Of a DNA stretch of 48,164 nt, positions 1 to 9,969 are shown in pieces; position 1 is the first letter of the stretch, and each line of letters opens with the position of its first letter. This DNA is from Nemertoderma westbladi (Eukaryota; Xenacoelomorpha; Nemertodermatida; Nemertodermatidae): positions 1 through 48,164 of the forward strand of contig JAUCBJ010001902.1 in NCBI GenBank assembly GCA_032718475.1. The letters run 5' to 3'. Position numbers and translations under genes: made by a program. A model generated the notes under the pieces. It had not been told where the DNA came from and searched no databases. It saw only the letters and a program-made list of their open reading frames with translations.

Positions 1-1009
1 AATAGAATATTCCCTTCAAAAGACGAGTTTATTTCATATAGAGACAAACACACTGGGTGACGGACAAATGCAATCCCCCTTCTCGGTGTCGCTGAAGGAT
101 TAACGTACTGTACAAGTTACAGTACAAGTACAGTACATTATAATTATGATCATTTCAGTGTTGATTTTAAATTTCTTTTATCTTTTAAATATTTTTAGAC
201 ATAAGTCAGCGCCCGATAAATTTTGGACACCAGTAAGCGGTATATACCTTAGTGGTTTCTCCCTCCACTATATTTTTCTGCCGTAATACAGTATGTTACG
301 TTTTTATTATTGACTAATTTTATGATTTGGAGTGCAAATACAGTGCAATACAATACAAATGTTGGGCACAGCTTGGCAAATAGTCGGTATTGACGTCTCA
401 GTGGTGGTATTAATAGTAATATCACAAATCTCAATGGTGGTATTATTTTTTCATTATTATTATTATAACATTAATTATAATATAAGAATTTAATTATAGT
501 AAAATTAAAATTATAGAATGACTTAGGCGTATTTGTTTCACACTAACTACAAAGTAACTGATTTTTTCTGCTTGAGTTTGCAGTACCGCAGTACTGGAGG
601 GAAATTTAAAACCGTTTAAAAACCCAATCTAATCAGTACCGGTGTTGCCCATACCTTCCGGTCTTCCAGTCAGCCAGTCAGTACTGCAGTAACAGTTCTT
701 AATACCGGCACTGTAATAGTTTCACATTTATAATATTATACTGTAAAATGCAGAAATAGTAGGCCTATATGCAACTCACTTAAAAGCGCGGTGTAGTATT
801 TATTAGGGGCCTACATTCTGACATTAATATGATATAAACTTGTTTTCAAGTTTCATTTCCTGTCTGTAAGATTTTCGAGGTGAAAGTTTTACCTACCGGA
901 AACAGGGATACGGACAGCCAGCAGACGGAAGTGCGATAGGCCTATATCTGTTTTTTTAAATACAAACCAGGAAACCACAAACCCTCATTTATTTAACTTT
1001 TTTTTAAAT
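1..1009. other. AT-rich 5' flank of the Twinkle gene, no gene seen
   Basis: This stretch holds no convincing coding region. It is AT-rich, with recurring words such as ACAGTAC and TAGGCCTA (about 768 and 939). It must hold the 5' untranslated region and promoter of the downstream Twinkle gene if that gene has no upstream non-coding exon, but I see no clear TATA box or other core promoter element. Confidence 0.5.
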
Positions 1010-1012
1010 GTG

Positions 1013-3421
1013 ATGTTCAAACTTTTCGGTTATAAACTTTCCGGCAAGTTGTTGCGACATTCTGGCATTAAGAAAAAGATAGCCGGCAAAAAGGAACAAT
1101 TCGATGAATTTTACAGTCCAATCCCAACCATAGCCAATCTTCGTTCCCACAGTAGCATAGTATCGAACGGACTATGCAACAATGGCGACAGTTTAAGTTC
1201 TTTATCCATCCTGCGTAAAGTTCTACAGGATATCCCCCAAGTGCGATGGATCCATACCGATCCGGAATCCGACCCTTCGCCTGATGATTCCCGTTTTCAG
1301 ATTATTATTGACGAGTTGAAGAATAAATCGATTCCATTTGTTGTCGGTGCCAATGGAATCTCTTGCGATTGTCCCGTCTGCGCCGGTAACAAAGATGCTA
1401 ATGAAAAGTCATCCGCGTTTATTAGTAAAGATTCTGGGAGGTTTAACTGCATCATCTGTTACACCCACGGGTCCTGGGCGCAGTTTATCGAACTCGTCAA
1501 CTCGACTCCGATTAAATCGGTTACCGGGCGCTCGGATGTGGCCTCGAATGACTGCACCGAGAGTTCAGATTCATATATTGTCAAGGGTTCGAATGTTTAT
1601 AAGGAATCGATCCCGACACACATAACGGAAGTTAACGAAGAAAGTTCTTACCTATCGGAATGGGACTCATCTTCTGATTGGCTAAGTTTATCGCGGTCTG
1701 CTATCCAAGACATCACTTTTAAAGCTGGTGTTGAGGACATTGAGGACTGGGTCTTCGATGTCTTTAACGTTCGGGTTAACAACTCCAAGAACTGTCTCAG
1801 ATTTCCTCTTTACGATTTAAATAAAACCGCGATAATCGGAATAGATAATTACAATATAACTCAACGAGAAGGTAAGCCCCAATCAGAGACTACGCTTAGA
1901 GGTAGCGCGTCTCTGATTGGTTGGCACGCGGTCGCCAAGACTACGCTTACAGCGGTGCTCACCGACAACGATATGGACGCGATGGCGGTGCATCAGGTGA
2001 CGCGAGGGACCACCGCTGCCTTGGGTCTCCCAAACGCGTTGGTAACAGCCCCGACAGCGTCGCAACTAGAGTGTCTGTCTCAGTTCGAGAGACTCATTCT
2101 ATGGACGCGCTGCCCCGCAGACAGACTAAAGGCGCTGATAGCGTTGATCGGGGTGGACCGCTGTCACGTCATCGACGGGAAACAAGTACCAAATCCGGTG
2201 TCGGCCTTACGACGGGGTTCGGAGTTCGTGAAGTACCTCCTAGGTCAAATCGTACCTGTAAAACCCGAGAGCGTTATTACCTTCGCTCAACTCGAATCCT
2301 CTGTCTACAAATCCTTTATGAATCAGATCGACTACGCCGGGATCAAATGGACGCGTTTCACCTGGTTGACTAAGATCCTCAAAGGTCATAGACCAGGGGA
2401 GCTGACCCTAATAACCGGTCCCACCGGGTCCGGTAAGACCACATTCGCGGCGGAATACAGTCTGGATTTGGCGATGCAAGGCGTCAGGACTTTATGGGGA
2501 AGTTTCGAGATTAGTAACACCGTAACCGCCAAGATGTTGGTCTGTCAGTACGCTTTGGATAGACTGGTAGGCGATTCTGTCATAGATGAGAAAGTATTCG
2601 GGATTGTTATGGAAGAGTTTAAGAAGGTCCCTATATTCTTTATAGATTCCCACGGACAACAGAACATAGAAGATTTAATTAAAACTCTTGAGCAATCCGT
2701 GTTGGCGTGTGATATTCACCATGTTCTTATAGATAACTTACAATTCATGATGGGGTCTTCCTTTCTGCAGACTAAATCCATGGATAAATGGTCCTACCAG
2801 GATCACATAGTTTCTTGTCTCCGGTCCTTCGCCACGAAACATAAATGTCATCTAACTCTAATCGTCCACCCTCGGAAGGAGTCAGTTTACGAAGAGATGA
2901 CTATTAATTCCCTTTTTGGTTCGGTTAAAACCAGCCAGGAGGCCGATAATGTTTTAATATTGCAGGAAATTCGATTAAAAAACTCTGAGAAAGTTGTAAA
3001 GCGTAAATATGTCGAGGTTGTAAAGAACCGATACGACGGGGATTTAGGGAGGTTCTCCTTGAAATTCGATAAAGTTTCTAAGACTTTAAGTGGTTGTTCG
3101 TCTGCTAACGTCGCTGCGGGTAGAACCCCGCAGCAAACCGCAGCAATGGAAGACGATAAGCCGATTGCGGACCCGTTGCGGAAGAGGCCAAAGCGGAAGG
3201 ATGATGTTGCCATTACTAATTCATTAAATGATCTGCAATATGGCGTCGAAGATTGCTCGAGTTGCGAAACATTAGCGGTAGGTGAGGAACCGTGCATTGA
3301 GGTCGATGTTAGTGCAATAGAAGAGTCAGTAAATGATTCCTCGGGGTTCATTAAAGATTCTACTTCTAGTGAATCTGATAGGTCAAGTTCGAGAGAATTG
3401 CCTATCGATCCGTGGCAATAA
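1013..3421 (+). CDS. TWNK: Twinkle-type mitochondrial replicative DNA helicase (primase-helicase family)
   Basis: An 802-residue single-exon protein starting at the ATG at 1013. The first ~27 residues are Lys/Arg-rich without acidic residues, consistent with a mitochondrial targeting peptide. A zinc-ribbon-like segment follows, with Cys118, Cys120, Cys123 and the pair Cys146/Cys149, then a degenerate Toprim-like region (LTDNDMDAMAV, then LILWTRCPAD where Asp residues are expected). The RecA-like helicase core has Walker A GPTGSGKTT at 469-477, WGSFEISN after it, Walker B with LIDNLQFMMG near 574, IVHPRKE and SQEADNVLILQ. These match animal Twinkle closely. Twinkle is the hexameric 5'-3' helicase that unwinds mitochondrial DNA with POLG and mtSSB. 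The C-terminal ~130 residues are a Ser/acidic tail with a basic KRPKRKDD patch. The gene is uninterrupted, whereas the human gene has introns; no poly(A) tract marks it as a retrocopy. Family assignment is very sure; primase activity is not shown. Confidence 0.96.
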   Translation: MFKLFGYKLSGKLLRHSGIKKKIAGKKEQFDEFYSPIPTIANLRSHSSIVSNGLCNNGDSLSSLSILRKVLQDIPQVRWIHTDPESDPSPDDSRFQIIIDELKNKSIPFVVGANGISCDCPVCAGNKDANEKSSAFISKDSGRFNCIICYTHGSWAQFIELVNSTPIKSVTGRSDVASNDCTESSDSYIVKGSNVYKESIPTHITEVNEESSYLSEWDSSSDWLSLSRSAIQDITFKAGVEDIEDWVFDVFNVRVNNSKNCLRFPLYDLNKTAIIGIDNYNITQREGKPQSETTLRGSASLIGWHAVAKTTLTAVLTDNDMDAMAVHQVTRGTTAALGLPNALVTAPTASQLECLSQFERLILWTRCPADRLKALIALIGVDRCHVIDGKQVPNPVSALRRGSEFVKYLLGQIVPVKPESVITFAQLESSVYKSFMNQIDYAGIKWTRFTWLTKILKGHRPGELTLITGPTGSGKTTFAAEYSLDLAMQGVRTLWGSFEISNTVTAKMLVCQYALDRLVGDSVIDEKVFGIVMEEFKKVPIFFIDSHGQQNIEDLIKTLEQSVLACDIHHVLIDNLQFMMGSSFLQTKSMDKWSYQDHIVSCLRSFATKHKCHLTLIVHPRKESVYEEMTINSLFGSVKTSQEADNVLILQEIRLKNSEKVVKRKYVEVVKNRYDGDLGRFSLKFDKVSKTLSGCSSANVAAGRTPQQTAAMEDDKPIADPLRKRPKRKDDVAITNSLNDLQYGVEDCSSCETLAVGEEPCIEVDVSAIEESVNDSSGFIKDSTSSESDRSSSRELPIDPWQ
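1879..1920. repeat. 12 bp perfect inverted repeat inside the Twinkle coding region
   Basis: CCAATCAGAGAC at 1879-1890 is repeated inverted as GTCTCTGATTGG at 1909-1920, with an 18 base spacer. The short word ACTACGCTTA also occurs directly twice nearby (spacer, and about 1939). The reading frame is intact, so this is tolerated within the Toprim-like region. Confidence 0.8.
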
Positions 3422-3950
3422 CTTAAAATGAATATGATTTTGTAATATTGTTATTTCGACAGGTTATTTTATATTTGTTCCCTGGCAAAATCACTCATAT
3501 GAATTATGATCACACCTTTAAATTGTACTTATTATAATCAATAACTTACATATTTGATTTGAATTTATACTTCCAGAATAATTTATAAATCTTTATGTCA
3601 GTTCATTTCTTTGATTTTATGAGATATATATTTTAAACTATTTATTTTCCAACCCGAGATTTCTTGTCTGAATCGTGTATCGTCGTAATAATGTGTGCTA
3701 TAAGAGATTTAAATTATTTGTTTAAGAAATCTAACCGAAACTGAAATGTTTTAGCGATAACTAATGTTAGTTTAACATTCGGTTGTACAGTTTTCAGCGC
3801 TCTGATGGACATTTTGCGTTATACAATAATTATTAGTGAATGCTGCAATAGTTTAAGTGCGCCATAATATGGTAAATGTTTAGTATACAATGTATTATAT
3901 ATTATGTTTTGTCTCATACCGATAACTATTTATTACAAGGAAAAAAATTG
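3422..3950. other. AT-rich 3' flank of Twinkle
   Basis: Very AT-rich non-coding sequence after the Twinkle stop codon, presumably 3' untranslated and intergenic DNA. I see no AATAAA close to the stop and no long A tract, so the polyadenylation site is not resolved. Confidence 0.4.
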
Positions 3951-3959
3951 CTTTTTTTT

Positions 3960-4346
3960 CCCCCTGACCACGACGTAATGTATAATTTACCGGGTAGCTT
4001 CAGCGAGCAAGGTCAGTTATACATCAAGGAGACTCCCTCCAGGAAAAAAAACACTGTATTTTCCATGAAATTAATAATTTTATTTTTTTCCTCTCTTTGA
4101 ACCACAACCTCTTCGTCGCGAGATACGCGTCTTCCCATACCGGCCGCAGTTCGGCAGTTGCCTCCTAAAGACGGCGATAAGTTGTCTCGACAATCTCCCT
4201 AGACTCTAGACCCACCGCGAAGTGAGGTTCAAGACTTACTTCAACAACTGCTTAAAAAAGCTGTTGTTCCCGCTAACAACTTGAAGCGATCAAGCTCGGT
4301 CGGGATTTATGCTAACACAAGTTGGATCCCGACTAAAGAGTTTTAA
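3960..4346 (+). pseudogene. Unidentified coding-like patch with in-frame stops
   Basis: Base composition jumps from AT-rich to balanced, and one frame reads like protein: a segment with YNLPGSFSEQGQLYIKETPS at about 3984-4043 and, after in-frame stops at 4098 and 4199, a segment with SEVQDLLQQLLKKAVVPANN and IYANTSWIPTKEF ending in TAA at 4346. An acceptor-like CAATCTCCCTAG lies just before the last segment, so it could be a terminal exon. It could also be a decayed gene. I do not recognise the family. The gap between the two parts is A/T-rich. Not supported by any known motif. Confidence 0.3.
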
Positions 4347-5130
4347 GAAGGGAGTTTTAATAATAAAATATGTTTATACCGTATGTAAATTAATTATCGC
4401 GATAGTGTAGTATAATCTGGTGCTTGTAATTCCTATGCAGTTACGTATTGTTGTTCATTAAAGTTTCTATTGGCGTAATCATTTGTTTCCTAGTGAGGTA
4501 GGAAGGGGCGGTAGTCTCTCGGATCAGGCCGAGAACTGTGTGATTGGGGGGGGGGGGGGGGGGGGGGTTATTTCCTGAACTTTCCTCGTTGATTTCTAAG
4601 GCTGATTTCCCGGTTTATCAAATCAAAATGCAAAGCATAAATAAACTATGTATTATTCTCTCATTAAAAAAAATAAAATAGAGCAATTCGCAATTCATCC
4701 GAACCAATTTTTTTTATTCCACATTATCTTTCCAATATTACCAAAAAAGTGTATAAAAATAAATTATGCTGATTACTTTGAATTCCATGCTTTTTCTTTG
4801 CTTAGCAACAGGGATTTTCCATTGCAACAAGGGGTCTATTGGTGGGATTTTCCCCAAATTTGATACAGACAAACTTTATTCCTATGACTATTAATTGAAT
4901 AAACTTTGGACTTCTGCATAGTTACTAATTTAGTTTCCAGTGCAACATAAATTTGTCTACTTATTTAACCATTTTTAATACAAATTTTGCCGGTACTATA
5001 TAGGCCTAGGGAGCTTATTTACACTCCTTCTCTACTAAACGGGTGGATGTAACCTCGCCCATCGGATTTGTCGACCTCAAAACCTTATCCCCCCCCCCCC
5101 CCCCCCCAAAAAAAAATTGATTTGTTATAT
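4347..5130. other. Intergenic DNA with poly(G) and poly(C) tracts
   Basis: AT-rich sequence without a recognisable gene. It contains a 22 base poly(G) run at 4546-4567 and a 19 base poly(C) run at 5089-5107 followed directly by nine A. The short open frame near 4648-4863 is AT-driven and has no features of a real protein. Confidence 0.5.
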
Positions 5131-5739
5131 CATGACCTAACTATATAATAGATACGACCCGCCAAGCTGCTGCAAAGCCCCTAAATTTAGTGGGCCAGTT
5201 ATTTCTTTTAGATAGAATTCCATAAATAGGCCTAGCGCGTCGAAAGTACTTGGCCCTAACTAAAATTATATCCTCTTTCAGATGAAACAAATTTTAATAA
5301 TACAAAATAACAAAATTTAATAGCTCCAGTTGGCCTAGATTTCGAGATATGAGGAGTTACTGGAACCTACTGTATGCCATATCAACACCTTTCGGAATTG
5401 ATAATATTACACATAATACATCACCCTTCAAGACTTTGCTATAACCATTAAACCAACTATGCTTTTTTTGTTTTGTTGAATTCATTATTAGTAATCGAGA
5501 GCACGATTAGAAGCAAAATTTTCATTTTTTTATTAATACAGATACTAAAAGAGCATCAAAAGTGCAGGTACAGTACAGTTTTCAAAAGGGTTAAATTGGC
5601 CGTACAGTTTGGCTACTGAGGTTTTAGAATGTGCTGATTTCATTGGGAAGGTTTATTCCTCTACATCAAACATATCAAAGAGTTGTGTAATATAACAACA
5701 TAGGCATGTTGTTATATTAGTTATTAGTCAGTTATTTGT

Positions 5740-6715
5740 GCCCCATGGAGAACGAAAAAACAAGTATTGGAATTATGGTAATGAAAAATCACCACGAAAA
5801 CAAATTGATTTTATGACAATATGGTTTTTTTGGGATGCTGATCACGAATATGACACTGAAAAATATCATACCTTGTTGATTACGGCTTTTTTGGATACGT
5901 GTCAATGTGCGACACGAAAAATACTAGTAGCACAAATTTAATAACGAAAAATCATTACCAAATCAACCTGATTTTTAGACATGGGCTTTCTGGGATGCTG
6001 ATCACGAATATGACACTCAAAAATATCCTACCTTGTTGATTAAGGCTTTTTTGGATACGTGTCAATGTGCGGCACGAAAATTACAAGTAGCACAATATTT
6101 GATAAGCAAAAGTCATTACCAAATCAACCTGATTTTTAGATATGGGTTTTCAGGGATGCCGATCACGAATATGACACTAAAATATATCGTATTATCCAAC
6201 CAAATTCGATTTTTGCCGTTTGAAATTTTATTCTACTTGTATTTTTCGTGCCACTAGACAAACCCCAAAACGATAGTTGCTTTAAAAGTAATGATTTGTA
6301 ACGAGTTTTATCGTTAGCAGCGGCTTTAAAAAAAGCAGTATAGCTTCAGAATTACCAAACCTAAGGCAAAATGTAGCAGTTTTAAATTTTTCCTACTTGC
6401 ACTTTTCGTTTTGGGGCACCAAAATAGCACCAAAAATGATGTTTAAATTTCCAGAATTTGTTTTAGCTAATTTCATCGTGATCGGCGACGCCGGAAACCG
6501 TTAACTTCAGAATTATCAAACCAAACACAAAATGTTTTAGTTTGACAATTTTTTATATGTACTTTTCGTCCTGGGGGACCAAAATAGCACCAAAAATGAT
6601 GGTTGCATTGCCAGAAAATATTTTTAATAAGTTTTATCGTGATCAGCGTCCTAAAAACCCTTATACCATCAAAATTGTCATTTTTGAGCCATGATCTAAA
6701 AAATTTCAAAAATGA
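5740..6715. repeat. Degenerate ~161 bp tandem array (about six units)
   Basis: The anchor GGGATGCTGATCACGAATAT (or a close variant) recurs at 5832, 5992 and 6153, a spacing of 160-161. Further on, related units are marked by TTATCGTTAGCAGC (6310), ATCGTGATCGGCG (6474) and ATCGTGATCAGCG (6636), again about 162 apart. Units share TACTTGTATTTTTCG-like and AAAATAGCACCAAAAATGAT segments. Short open frames here are artefacts of the repeat. The array ends at a poly(C) tract. Confidence 0.75.
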
Positions 6716-6729
6716 CCCCCCCCCCCCCC

Positions 6730-7747
6730 TATCCTATTGCCAATCCTTACACTACTAGGAACACATCATGAATTGGTGCCAGGGATTGGTTAATAAGCTA
6801 TATTTTGATTGGATGTTGAAATCGTGTAAGGAATGGAGAGAGGAGTCGAACTAGAGTAAGGGTTTTATACTCAGTTTGTAGGTAGAAAGTGTTCCAAACG
6901 CTGTAAGGAATGGAGAAATTGGGTGAAATCATGTAAGGATTATCTGCCTATTAAACGGTTCATTGCCAGGTTAACAGTAAAAATATATACGAATAACAAT
7001 ATACAGTAGGTCTACATATATTTTATTGATAGTATTTACTATTGAAATTTATTCATTTGATGTTTATATTTAAAAGCATTTCACAATTTGTAAACATAAA
7101 TATCCCAATGAAATAAACTCTTAATTTTCAAATGATGTTTAGTATTTGTTCGATTTGCATTTTATGTTTATCGACAGGTTTCTACGGCGCTTTTTAGCGC
7201 GTCGAGACATATCAAGTACCATGAGGTCGGCCAGCAGGCATCTGTTTACTTCCTGTTGTATGAGCTACTCGTCGGCGCGCTAGTGCAGTTGGCTGCACAC
7301 GAATAGCAAATAGACTATTCCTAAGCAAACTTACAGTCTAACAGTTGAACTCTGTGTAAAAAGTAATGTATCCATAGACCCTTCTAGTAGTTCGTTTTAG
7401 CATAGGGCCTACGCATGCAACCTGTATAAACCATAACAATAATAATGTTCTATTAGGCCTAGGCCTACTGACTAGGCTAATGTCACCTGCTGCTGCTAGC
7501 ATACTCTTCTAATACTGTGGGTATAATAACCCTTACATGATGTCACCCATTTTCTCCATTCCTTACAGCGTTTCGAACACTTTGTCTCTACCTGCCATCT
7601 ACAGTAAGTGAAAAAAAACCCTTACACATAGTTCGACCCCTATCTCCATTCCTTACATGATTTCAACGTCCAATCAAATAATAGTTTATTAACCAATCCC
7701 AAGCACCAATTCATGATGTTTTCTTAATGGTGTAAGGATTGGGAATA
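6730..7747. mobile_element. Nested ~1 kb inverted-repeat (MITE/foldback-like) element inserted in poly(C)
   Basis: About 230 bp at each end are inverted copies of each other: left GCCAATCCTTACAC, CATCATGAATTGGTGC, GGATTGGTTAATAA, TGTAAGGAATGGAGA, and the same words inverted at 7510-7745. Poly(C) of 14 bases (6716-6729) abuts the left end and 21 bases (7748-7768) abut the right end, which suggests insertion into a C tract with a C-run target duplication. No coding capacity. It interrupts the larger element at 5131-8565. Confidence 0.75.
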
Positions 7748-8634
7748 CCCCCCCCCCCCCCCCCCCCCAATCTGCCAGAGTAGAGTAATATAAAGTATCA
7801 GTTCCTCACATTATTAAACGACACTATATTCCAGGACATGTAGTTAAGTAGTAACCATACAACATTACTTATCAATAATTAATTGCAGTTATTAAAAATT
7901 CTTCAAAATAATATCAGTTCCTCATTATATTGAAGTCGTATCGTAATATTAATTTATCTCAGCATAATCTATTATTATATCAATAACGTTTGTTTATTAA
8001 ATCCAAGACAGTAAGGAGCGAATACTGTTAAGGTGGTCACGCATTGTCGTACTTGAGATCTCCCGAAAGGGCCGATATGTGCTCGGGGGATTCAGATAGG
8101 AGTCCAGCTGGTTTAAGAAGGAAAATAACCGTAGCGTCGACAGACACATTGAGCCATTTATGAAAACACCACAATTTTATAAACCTTGCCAATGAAATCA
8201 GCACATTTCAAAACCTCCGTAGCCTAACTACACGGCCACTTTACCACTTTTGGCTATTTTAAAATGGTATGGTTGGTTATACCGAAGTCTTTGAAGGGTA
8301 ATGTATTTTGAGTAATTTTATCAATTCCGAATTTGCTGATATGGTATGGGTGCCAAGAACTCCTCTTATCGCGGAAACCACTGTAGCTACTAAATTTGTA
8401 TTTGTCTCATCTGAAAGAGGACATAATTTTAGTTAGAGCCAAGTACATTCGACACACTAGACACATTGTTTCAGGGGTTCTATCAAAGAGAAATAACTGG
8501 CCCACTAAATGTAGGGGCTTTGCAGCAGGTTGGCTGGTCGTATCTAAAGTAGGTCGTAAAGCAGCGGACTAAGTGACGAAAGATATACTACTCCGCTTGG
8601 AATAAATTTCATGAAATTAAAAAAAAATTCATTG

Positions 8635-8656
8635 AAATATTTCACGTGAAATATTT
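8635..8656. repeat. 22 bp perfect palindrome centred on CACGTG
   Basis: A perfect dyad whose core is ATATTTCACGTGAAATAT, extended by AA/TT on each side. A second small palindrome, ATTTCATGAAAT, lies about 20 bases upstream. It sits between the long-TIR element and the 3' end of the RTE-like remnant. Confidence 0.85.
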
Positions 8657-8689
8657 TAAGTCTATGTGAATTTTTTAAACTCTAATGCT

Positions 8690-9965
8690 ATGCCAGCTTA
8701 ACAAAAACATTTTCTCACCACCATGCAATCTACAATTGGCAAGCCTAAAGCAGCGTGCATTAAGAATGCTATGCCGGCTTATCAACCAAGTTGCACCACC
8801 CCACCTCCCATGACCATGACATTCGGCGAGAATACCCGCATCTTCAAGGCCAGTGTCTTTAAGAGTCATGGGCTGTCCACCATGCTTATTCACTCCATGG
8901 GGCTGCCAAAGCACAAGATTGTGCACTGGCTGGTCCTCACGGCGAAAGCAATGTCCTGCAAAGCGGAGGCGGCTTTGTTCTTGTGTCACGCTTGGGGGAA
9001 CCAATGAGAACACCTCCAATGTTCTATAGTGTCTGGTTGGAGATGTGTGCATTGTACTTGACACAATGAACCCGGCGTAGCATTCTTGTAAATGTGCCAT
9101 CCAGAGATTTGGTGTCCTCAGCAGTTAGAGCCCAGCATGGACTCCCATAGAGGAGTACTGTAACTACTGCTGCTCTAAATAATCGGACCTTAGGTTTCCG
9201 ATAAATTATGTGTGACTTCCAAATCCTGGGAAGCCCATTCAATGCTGCCCATGCCTTTCTTTCCCTTACGTATTCGAAGGTCATCACCTGACTTCCGGAT
9301 CCATGATCCCAGATAACAGAAGTCGTACACATGCTCAAGCATACCATCCATTGAGCTTTTGCACATCCGATCAGATATTTATCTATCAAATTTAAATGTC
9401 AAAATTTTGAACTTTTTGGAGTTAACAAAAAGGGCAACACTAGAAGCAGCCTGTTCTACTACGCTGAGGAGCGGTTGGGCTCCCAGTCATCAGCAAAGTC
9501 TAGATCAGTTAGGTACTTGGCAGGATTTCCTCGACTTCTGGAGCCAGTAGGTGGAGTTATCATCACCCCATCATCATTATGATGATCTAAGGACATGCGT
9601 AGAACATAGTCAACCACAATTATGAACAAGAATGGTGCAAGTGTGTCTCCCTGGAGGACGCCCCATAACACTTCGAATGGATCTGTGTCACCGTCAACAG
9701 TAGACACAAATGTCGTCGAACCATCGTATGCTGATCTGATTGCTGCAATAATTTCATCAGGAATCCCATATAATGAAAGACTGAATCAAGCGAGAGACTG
9801 AATCAAAGGCCTTGAAGAAGTCAACAAAGATAACAGCCAGATCTTCCTTTTTTGATAACACTTCAATTATCCTTCCAAGTGCCAAAATGGACCTTTACGG
9901 AACCCATTCTGACTTCCACGCAGCAGTCTCTCAATGGGATCCCTGATATAGCTGCTGTTGGAACT
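8690..9965 (-). pseudogene. RTE-like non-LTR retrotransposon, 5'-truncated reverse transcriptase remnant
   Basis: Reading the minus strand from about 9965 down, several frames in succession give reverse transcriptase motifs: SQNGFRKG, VIFVDFFKAFDSVSR (about 9830-9790), GVLQGDTLAPFLFIIVVDYV (about 9650), YLTDLDFADD (about 9500), then the thumb/C-terminal part LLYGSPCWALTAEDTKSLDG, NAHISN, SRLRFAGHCFRRED and HNLVLWQPHG. The order and the C-terminal motifs are those of RTE-clade elements as I know them. Multiple frameshifts and stops show it is dead. The endonuclease half is absent. Related fragments lie at 29870-30150, 38820-38996 and 41861-42075. Confidence 0.85.
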
Positions 9966-9969
9966 TAAA

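Larger units (their letters stand above)
5131..8565. mobile_element. Non-autonomous DNA element with ~400-500 bp terminal inverted repeats
   Basis: The left arm (about 5140-5665) and the reverse complement of the right arm (about 8180-8560) align over hundreds of bases. Shared anchors include CTGCTGCAAAGCCCCTA, TTTAGTGGGCCAGTTATTTC, ATCCTCTTTCAGATGA (left form), TTCGGAATTGATAA and GTGCTGATTTCATTGG. The left arm has about 120 extra bases. The interior carries a ~161 bp tandem array (5740-6710) and a nested inverted-repeat element (6730-7747) but no transposase, so the element is non-autonomous or decayed. No clear target duplication was found, so the exact ends are uncertain. Confidence 0.75.

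Noticed and set aside
1921-2373. 150 codon frame overlapping Twinkle
   Set aside because: Shifted reading of the helicase coding sequence; no motif of its own.
5738-6257. Two similar short frames with AFLDTCQCA(T/A)RK
   Set aside because: They are two units of the 161 bp tandem array read in frame; no sign of coding selection.
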